12,268 bases of DNA from JAIBJP01 sp035639875 (GTDB lineage Bacteria > Actinomycetota > Thermoleophilia > Gaiellales > Gaiellaceae), in NCBI GenBank assembly GCA_035639875.1, contig DASQXE010000113.1, forward strand, positions 1 to 12,268, written 5' to 3'. The notes under the pieces are model-generated. The model was not told where the DNA came from and searched no databases. It saw only the letters and a list, made by a program, of their open reading frames with translations. The position numbers were made by a program, and so were the translations under genes. Within the stretch, counting starts at the first letter, position 1, and every line of letters starts with the position of its first letter. Of this stretch, positions 7,118 to 10,638 are shown one piece after another.

Positions 7118-7470
7118 GCACCTTCGACGAGTGCAAGGCAGCGGACGATCGTCACGGTCCTCGTCCGGCCCTCGACCTCCTCCCGCCTCCGCTCTCGCGA
7201 ATAGATACGGACGTCGCTGTTCGGCGTCGCCGCGGCCCGTGCTCGCGCAATTTCCACATTCGTCCCCGTGGTGGAGCTCGGCGCCTTCGGAGGGCGGGGT
7301 GACTGCTGCGAGGGGAACGGCGTGAAGATGACGCTCGGACCAGTTTCGCGCTTCTCGCCGGTATCCGCGGGCGGTTCAGGCGCGTCCGCGAGGCCGTCCT
7401 CGGCCTCCGAATCGCGCCGCTGCTGCTCCGCGATTCTTCGCGCAAGGGCACGTGCGCCCGCCGCGTCCAT
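7072..7470 (-). CDS. Hypothetical protein with helical head, Pro-rich linker and small C-terminal domain
   Basis: 132 residues from ATG at 7470; a TTG at 7566 would add 32 residues of doubtful, Arg-rich sequence, so the ATG is preferred. Layout: helical N-terminus (AGARALARRIAEQQRRDSEA), a Pro/Ser/Thr-rich linker (about 27-72), and a basic C-terminal segment ending TRTVTIVRCLALVEGAWQSR and IVDVRVDEPD, which looks like beta strands. No signal peptide or membrane helix. The family is not recognised. It overlaps the start of the one-TM protein downstream on the same strand, so the two probably work together; a cytoplasmic partner or regulator of that membrane protein is an inference. Confidence 0.6.
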   Translation of the reverse strand: MDAAGARALARRIAEQQRRDSEAEDGLADAPEPPADTGEKRETGPSVIFTPFPSQQSPRPPKAPSSTTGTNVEIARARAAATPNSDVRIYSRERRREEVEGRTRTVTIVRCLALVEGAWQSRIVDVRVDEPD

Positions 7471-7614
7471 GGGGAAATTGTCCGCCGCGGGCGCTCGTCT
7501 ATGACCGCCTGTCCGACGTGTTCCTGCCTGGACGATCGAACGGGCGATCGAAATGGGCCCGAGCAAACGAGAGGTCCGCTGCGAGGCTCCTCAGCCGGCC
7601 GTTGATGCCACTGG

Positions 7615-7683
7615 CTAGAAGATCCAGATCAGGAGGATGATGATCAGGATGATCAGGAGAACGGTCCCCAGACCGACGTACAT
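7615..7683 (-). CDS. Tiny hydrophobic protein, 22 aa
   Basis: ATG at 7683, TAG at 7617-7615. Translation starts MYVGLGTVLLIILIII and ends LLIWIF: essentially one membrane helix. It is accepted because an almost ideal ribosome site, AAAGGAGG, sits 6-7 nt upstream, by far the best in the window. The ATC/CTG runs produce the ATGATCAGG-like tandem appearance of the DNA. Likely a small single-pass membrane protein; function unknown. Confidence 0.65.
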   Translation of the reverse strand: MYVGLGTVLLIILIIILLIWIF

Positions 7684-7786
7684 GGCGTCCCTCCTTTCGG
7701 TCGGGACTCATTTTTTCCGTCATCTGAGCCCGCAAACCTCCCGGCCGAACCGGGAAGGGGCCGCGTGCGAATGCCGTCTGGAGATC

Positions 7787-7909
7787 ATGAGTCCTCGCCT
7801 CCTCATCCGGCTCGCATTCGTCCTCATCGCTCTGCTTGCCGTCTCGGCGGCCCTTTCGGAGCTGGCGCTTGGGCGCCGCCCGGTCCTATTCGGCGGACGC
7901 GCGGTTTAG
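7787..7909 (+). CDS. Small putative single-TM protein, 40 aa
   Basis: ATG at 7787 with GGAG 3 nt upstream (close spacing). Sequence MSPRLLIRLAFVLIALLAVS, then AALSELALGRR and a short tail: a basic N-terminus and one membrane helix or uncleaved signal anchor. No family recognised. The frame stays open upstream to 7637, but that part lacks coding character. It precedes another small membrane ORF by 48 nt on the same strand, possibly a two-gene unit. Chance ORF cannot be excluded. Confidence 0.45.
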   Translation: MSPRLLIRLAFVLIALLAVSAALSELALGRRPVLFGGRAV

Positions 7910-7957
7910 GCCGAACGGCCTATTGCACGGCTGCGGATCTCCTGAGACGGTTGGACA

Positions 7958-8110
7958 GTGCCGCGCGGGCTGCTCTTCCTGTGCATCGTCGTCCTCATCC
8001 TCGTCGAGCTGACACACCTGAAATGGATTTGGTGGAACCAGTGGGTCTGCCGCAAGCACGCGCGTGTGCGCCGCGAATGCGGCTGCAACAAATGGGTCAT
8101 GTTCCTCTAG
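7958..8110 (+). CDS. Small membrane protein with C-terminal Cys/His cluster, 50 aa
   Basis: GTG at 7958 is the only start; a stop lies 15 nt upstream in frame. Residues 4-18 are hydrophobic (GLLFLCIVVLILVEL), followed by an aromatic stretch (WIWWNQW) and a basic tail with C-x2-H-x6-C-x-C (VCRKHARVRRECGC) before the end KWVMFL. The tail could bind a metal or form disulfides. The ordered sequence (helix, Trp-rich interface, Cys/His cluster) is unlike random translation. A weak GAGACGG lies about 9 nt upstream. No family recognised. Confidence 0.5.
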   Translation: MPRGLLFLCIVVLILVELTHLKWIWWNQWVCRKHARVRRECGCNKWVMFL

Positions 8111-8143
8111 GCGGCCGCTAAGGGTTTACGAGAGCACTAGGTC

Positions 8144-8255
8144 TCTGGGGCGCCGCTCGCAAAGGAGGCCAGCGAGCGAGCCCAACGCGCTGAGCGCGCG
8201 TCTAGTCACACGCGACGGACGAGCTCGTGCCGGATCCTGCAGCGAGCGGCGTCAG
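8144..8255 (-). repeat. Terminal-inverted-repeat element, copy 2 (112 bp)
   Basis: Reverse-complement orientation to copy 1 (5928-6032). On minus it begins CTGACGCCGCTCGC and ends GCGAGCGGCGCCCCAGA; here the inner terminal arms CGCCGCTCGC / GCGAGCGGCG are a perfect 10-bp inverted repeat. The right-hand hairpin loop again holds GGCCTCCTTT. The central ~60 bp is largely different from copy 1. It fills most of the 204-nt gap between 8110 and 8315. Confidence 0.65.
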
Positions 8256-8314
8256 CGTGTAACTGAACGCGGACGCGTATTTGCCCGGCGAGAGCGCGCC
8301 GTCCAGAGGCTTAG

Positions 8315-8611
8315 CTAGAAGCCGTCGACGAGCCGGACCTTGTACGGCTGGGCGCTCTCGATCTCAACGCCGGCTGTCTTGGCCAGCTGCTCGCGAACCT
8401 CTTTGCGTCCCTTGGCGCTGCGCTTGAGCGCGTCCTCGTCCTCCCAGAACGTTATGAAGCGCGCAGTCCCGCTTTCGTCGTCGATGAGGACGATCATGCC
8501 CTCGTAACCGTCGAACTCGCGGATCCACGGCAGGAGCGCCTCCCCGGCGCTCGTGGCGCCGAACTCGAAGTCGGGGATGTCCCCCTTGACCGTGGTCATG
8601 TTCGCGAACAT
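8315..8611 (-). CDS. Antibiotic-biosynthesis-monooxygenase-like (dimeric alpha/beta barrel) small protein
   Basis: 98 residues. The pattern strand - helix - strand - RFITFWEDEDALKRSAKGRK - strand resembles the ABM / dimeric ferredoxin-like barrel superfamily, in which the F/Y-I-T-F/L-W-E-D/S motif is typical. Seen: ALLPWIREFDGYEGMIVLID (helix then strand), GTARFITFWED and the terminal ESAQPYKVRL. These proteins form dimers that bind small aromatic compounds or haem; many are uncharacterised quality-control or stress proteins. ATG at 8611 (MFANM) or at 8599 (MTTVKG) can serve; both lie inside a perfect 16-bp palindrome. It stands alone, with no close operon partner. Confidence 0.65.
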   Translation of the reverse strand: MFANMTTVKGDIPDFEFGATSAGEALLPWIREFDGYEGMIVLIDDESGTARFITFWEDEDALKRSAKGRKEVREQLAKTAGVEIESAQPYKVRLVDGF

Positions 8612-8612
8612 G
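8597..8612. promoter_or_regulatory. Perfect 16-bp palindrome over the start codon of the ABM-like gene
   Basis: CATGTTCGCGAACATG is identical to its reverse complement and contains both candidate ATG codons of the 8315-8611 gene. It could be an operator for a dimeric repressor or an mRNA hairpin masking initiation. It may also be a by-product of the encoded M-F-A-N-M. Confidence 0.35.
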
Positions 8613-8726
8613 GACGTTCCCGGACTTCTACCAAATCGGCATCCGCCCCACTTCTTCGCGCTAAGAGCGACTGATCGCCGCGGATGGCCGGGCGTGCGCC
8701 TACCGATCTCGGGTATGAGTGAAGAC

Positions 8727-8777
8727 GGAGCCGCGGACGCGAGGCGGGCCGCAGCCCTCTCCCCCGCGGCTCCTTTT
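8727..8777 (+). terminator. Perfect 10-bp inverted repeat with T-tract
   Basis: GGAGCCGCGG (8727-8736) pairs with CCGCGGCTCC (8764-8773), followed by TTTT on plus; the 27-nt loop can form an inner GAGGC/GCCCTC stem. No plus-strand gene ends nearby, so it may instead lie downstream of the minus-strand 30-aa ORF (stop 8825) or act as an insulator ahead of the ABM-like gene. The 8612-8824 gap holds nothing else convincing. Confidence 0.5.
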
Positions 8778-8824
8778 ATGAGGAGGCCTCTGCGGCTCGA
8801 TTTCTTGCAGCAGGTGGTTTCCGG

Positions 8825-8917
8825 CTAGACGATGTCCAGGATCCTGAGCAGAACAAGGGCGAAGGCAAGTCCGATCAAGATCCCTACGAGGATCGCGATT
8901 TCCGGCTCCCAGCGCAC
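8825..8917 (-). CDS. Tiny putative membrane protein, 30 aa
   Basis: GTG at 8917, TAG at 8827-8825. Reads (V/M)RWEPEIAILVGILIGLAF then ALVLLRILDIV: a short charged head and one membrane helix. AAGGG lies upstream but only 2 nt from the start. The frame continues upstream to 9169, but this overlaps the better-supported 78-aa gene on the other strand, so the short form is preferred. It may be chance; it resembles the other tiny hydrophobic ORFs nearby. Confidence 0.4.
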   Translation of the reverse strand: MRWEPEIAILVGILIGLAFALVLLRILDIV

Positions 8918-9011
8918 TACCCTTAGTACGACCGGGCGGCACAGAAGTTCCTTCCGGGCGGCCCACGAACCGGTGTTTAGCCGGACCGTCAGCGGGAACT
9001 CGATACGTGGG

Positions 9012-9248
9012 ATGCCCCTCCGCATCCGAGTCAGGAGTGGCGCTGTCGCGGACGAGTTGTGTTCGTTTCTCGACGAACTCGGAGCCGACGTCCGCAAGGA
9101 GGGGACGACGGTGGTCCTCGTCCGACGCCACCCACCCATATTCGGCGAGCCGCCGGAGCAAGATCGCATGGAGCTCGAGTTCGTCCTGCGCGTGTGGGCA
9201 AGCCAACGCGCGAGACCCGCGGATTTCGAGATCGACGAAGCCGCCTGA
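9012..9248 (+). CDS. Hypothetical protein, 78 aa
   Basis: ATG at 9012 preceded by a weak GTGGG. Predicted strand-helix-strand-helix fold: MPLRIRVRSG, ADELCSFLDELGADVRKEG, TTVVLVRRH, a Pro-rich turn (PPIFGEPPEQ), then DRMELEFVLRVWASQRA and an acidic tail. Small soluble proteins of this pattern are common in Thermoleophilia-like genomes; I do not know a function. The frame extends to 8832, but that part overlaps the opposite-strand membrane ORF and lacks a start signal. A GTCGCG/CGCGAC hairpin (9249-9263) immediately follows the stop. Confidence 0.6.
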   Translation: MPLRIRVRSGAVADELCSFLDELGADVRKEGTTVVLVRRHPPIFGEPPEQDRMELEFVLRVWASQRARPADFEIDEAA

Positions 9249-9471
9249 GTCGCGAAGCGCGACTGGAACCGAATACCCAGCGAGATACCAACCGGCTCGG
9301 CCCACGCGCGGGCGTAGCGTTTTCACTCGCGGAGGCCGGCCCTTCGCCCCTCGGGAGATGCCCCGAGAGAACCAGGTCAACGGCGAGCCGACTGCAGAGT
9401 CCGTCCGGGAAGCAATGCCTGCAGCCACCAGCTTCCGGCCTCCGCTCCAATGAGCGCGATCAGCCGAAACG
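9249..9471. other. Intergenic stretch without a convincing gene
   Basis: Contains a 6-bp hairpin GTCGCG/CGCGAC (9249-9263, directly after the 78-aa stop) and another CTCGGG/CCCGAG (9350-9367). Open frames across it on both strands are Arg/Pro/Ser-rich and look like GC-driven shadows. No promoter, RNA or repeat recognised. Confidence 0.5.
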
Positions 9472-9663
9472 CTAGAGCCCGGCGATGAGCCAGATGACGC
9501 CGATGATGATCAGGTAAGCAGCGACGATGTAGTTCAGCAGCCGCGGGACGAGGAAAATGAGCACGCCGAGAGCTATCGAGATGATGCCCGCGATGACGAG
9601 CTCGTCGTCATATGCGCCTACCTTGACGCTGACCTGGCTGAGGAGCGTCGCCAGTGTGGTCAT
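9472..9663 (-). CDS. DUF3096-like two-TM membrane protein, 63 aa
   Basis: ATG at 9663. Two hydrophobic helices, about residues 23-39 (VIAGIISIALGVLIFLV) and 45-62 (YIVAAYLIIIGVIWLIAG), joined by the conserved turn PRLLNYIVAAYLIIIG that is characteristic of DUF3096 proteins (PRLLNYIVA-YLII-G). The hydrophilic head (TLATLLSQVSVKVGAYDDE) is longer than in the shortest members. Inner-membrane localisation is expected; function unknown. The upstream ribosome site is weak (CCGGGAAC). It stands alone between plus-strand genes. Confidence 0.75.
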   Translation of the reverse strand: MTTLATLLSQVSVKVGAYDDELVIAGIISIALGVLIFLVPRLLNYIVAAYLIIIGVIWLIAGL

Positions 9664-9771
9664 GGAGTCGGCGTTCCCGGGGCACCGGTAGTTGAATCAC
9701 TGAGGCTGGGCAAACGCCGTTTGGCAAGGGACGTGCGGGAAGAAGGGCCTGACGAAGCTCGTCTAGGTGAC

Positions 9772-9864
9772 GTGTCGTTGACCATCCTCCTGCTGTACGC
9801 CGTTACCTGGGCGAGCGTCTGCGCCGTCGGCTTTCGGTCGGCACGCGCGGCGCGCGACGCGTAG
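9772..9864 (+). CDS. Tiny putative membrane protein, 30 aa
   Basis: GTG at 9772 or TTG at 9778; an AGGTGA sequence lies just upstream and fits the TTG better. Reads SLTILLLYAVTWASVCAVGF followed by a basic tail RSARAARDA: one membrane helix with a positively charged C-terminus. It ends 37 nt before the 84-aa gene on the same strand, so the two may be co-transcribed. Could be a chance ORF. Confidence 0.4.
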   Translation: MSLTILLLYAVTWASVCAVGFRSARAARDA

Positions 9865-9901
9865 AGCGGCGGTTCGCTGCGCTTCGACTTCGAGCGGGAC
9901 G

Positions 9902-10156
9902 ATGATGACCCGTGGTCTGCCGCAGTTCGAGAACGGGATTGGATGGGTAGGCGCAGGTATGCCGCTTCTGCTTGTAGATGACCGGGACGGAAGAGTCGTG
10001 GCCGAACTGGAAAGCCAAGAACAAGCGCTCCGCCTGGTTGAAAGCTTGGACAGCCATGATCCGCAGGCGTTGGACTACCTCTGCATCGTTGAGTTCCACG
10101 ACCGTCCCGGCGCGATCCTCGGAACTGAGTCCTCGGTGACGATCCGCACCCGGTAG
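9902..10156 (+). CDS. Small hypothetical protein, 84 aa
   Basis: Core from residue 21: PLLLVDDRDGRVVAELESQE, QALRLVESLDSHDPQALDYL, then CIVEFHDRPGAILGTESS and a short tail, a compact alpha/beta pattern recalling small soluble unknowns of actinobacteria. The start is uncertain: paired ATGs at 9902/9905 follow GCGGGAC, while ATG at 9959 begins exactly at the core but has AGGT touching it. No membrane segment. The gene ends 26 nt before tandem hairpins. Function unknown. Confidence 0.65.
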   Translation: MMTRGLPQFENGIGWVGAGMPLLLVDDRDGRVVAELESQEQALRLVESLDSHDPQALDYLCIVEFHDRPGAILGTESSVTIRTR

Positions 10157-10182
10157 GGCGTTTGTGACCCCACTCTGACCGC

Positions 10183-10206
10183 GGGGCTTCGCGCGGCAGG
10201 AGCCCC
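10183..10206 (+). terminator. Hairpin downstream of the 84-aa gene
   Basis: GGGGCTTC (10183-10190) pairs with GGAGCCCC (10199-10206), 8 bp with one G-U, 8-nt loop. It lacks a strong T-run and precedes a second, better terminator by 10 nt; arms of the two hairpins are mutually complementary (GGGGCT / AGCCCC), so alternative pairing is possible. Confidence 0.4.
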
Positions 10207-10216
10207 TCTATCGAAA

Positions 10217-10236
10217 AGCCCCGTTTCTGCGGGGCT
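10217..10236 (-). terminator. Bidirectional intrinsic terminator between the tRNA-Pro unit and the 84-aa gene
   Basis: Perfect 7-bp stem AGCCCCG / CGGGGCT with 6-nt loop. On minus it is followed by TTTTCG and lies 10 nt beyond the tRNA 3' end, as expected for a tRNA terminator. On plus it is followed by CTTCTCTC and would also end the 84-aa gene transcript. Confidence 0.75.
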
Positions 10237-10246
10237 CTTCTCTCGA

Positions 10247-10321
10247 TCGGGGCGCCCGGATTTGAACCGGGGACCTCCAGTCCCCCAGACTGGCGCGCTA
10301 ACCAGGCTGCGCCACGCCCCG
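10247..10321 (-). tRNA. tRNA-Pro(GGG)
   Basis: 75 nt without an encoded CCA. Acceptor stem CGGGGCG/CGCCCCG (7 bp), discriminator A73; D stem GCGC/GCGC with loop containing CCTGGTTA; anticodon stem CCAGT/ACTGG with loop CTGGGGG giving anticodon GGG (reads CCC, and CCU by wobble); variable loop AGGTC; T stem CCCGG/CCGGG with TTCAAAT. All stems are perfect. The C1:G72 pair with A73 is the known bacterial proline identity signature. It begins 17 nt after the XRE stop codon on the same strand as proS, with no obvious separate promoter in the gap. Confidence 0.97.
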
Positions 10322-10338
10322 TGGCCCTCCGAGTGTAG

Positions 10339-10638
10339 CTAGGTGCGGACGCGCTTGTAGAGGCGGTCGACGAGGTCCGGCATCGCCTCGAGCTTCTGCG
10401 TGATGACGCGGATGCGGTACTCGCGAAAGTGCTCCGGCTCGACGCGCAGCGCCTTCGACAGCGTTCCGATCACCTCGTTCGACGGCACGGGCCGGTTGCC
10501 GTGGACGAGGTGGTTCAGATAGCCGGCCGACAGGCCGGTCCGTTCCGCCAGCGCCCTGTAGGTCGTCCCCCGCTCCGACATCAACGACTGGATCGTCGGG
10601 CCGAAGGGCTCGTTGGAGAAGCGCCGCTTACGAGCCAT
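10339..10638 (-). CDS. XRE-family helix-turn-helix regulator
   Basis: 99 residues, ATG start. A single XRE/Cro-type DNA-binding domain occupies about residues 14-75: PTIQSLMSERGTTYRALAER is helix 1-2, TGLSAGYLNHLVHGNRPVPS is the recognition helix and following loop, and VIGTLSKALRVEPEHF completes the bundle. A short helical tail (YRIRVITQKLEAMPDLVDRL) may dimerise. No ligand or peptidase domain. The start lies inside the last codons of proS (11-nt overlap), so translation is probably coupled, and the tRNA-Pro gene follows. A role in regulating this proline-tRNA unit is inference only. Confidence 0.88.
   Translation of the reverse strand: MARKRRFSNEPFGPTIQSLMSERGTTYRALAERTGLSAGYLNHLVHGNRPVPSNEVIGTLSKALRVEPEHFREYRIRVITQKLEAMPDLVDRLYKRVRT

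Noticed and set aside
7619..7665. ATGATCAGG-like tandem repeats suggesting a microsatellite
   Set aside because: Explained by the Leu/Ile codon run (CTG ATC ATC) of the 22-aa hydrophobic protein on minus.
7739..7755. TCCCGG/CCGGGA hairpin as terminator
   Set aside because: Only 6 bp and no T-run; common by chance at this GC content.
5928..8255. Composite transposon carrying the bracketed genes
   Set aside because: The inverted elements are only ~110 bp, encode no transposase, and no target duplications are visible; kept only as a repeat pair.
8553..8828. 91-residue plus-strand ORF over the 10-bp inverted repeat
   Set aside because: Overlaps the ABM-like gene start and a terminator-like hairpin; no ribosome site or coherent fold.
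8700..9428. 242-residue minus-strand open frame
   Set aside because: No domain, composition like random GC-rich translation, overlaps the better-supported 78-aa gene.
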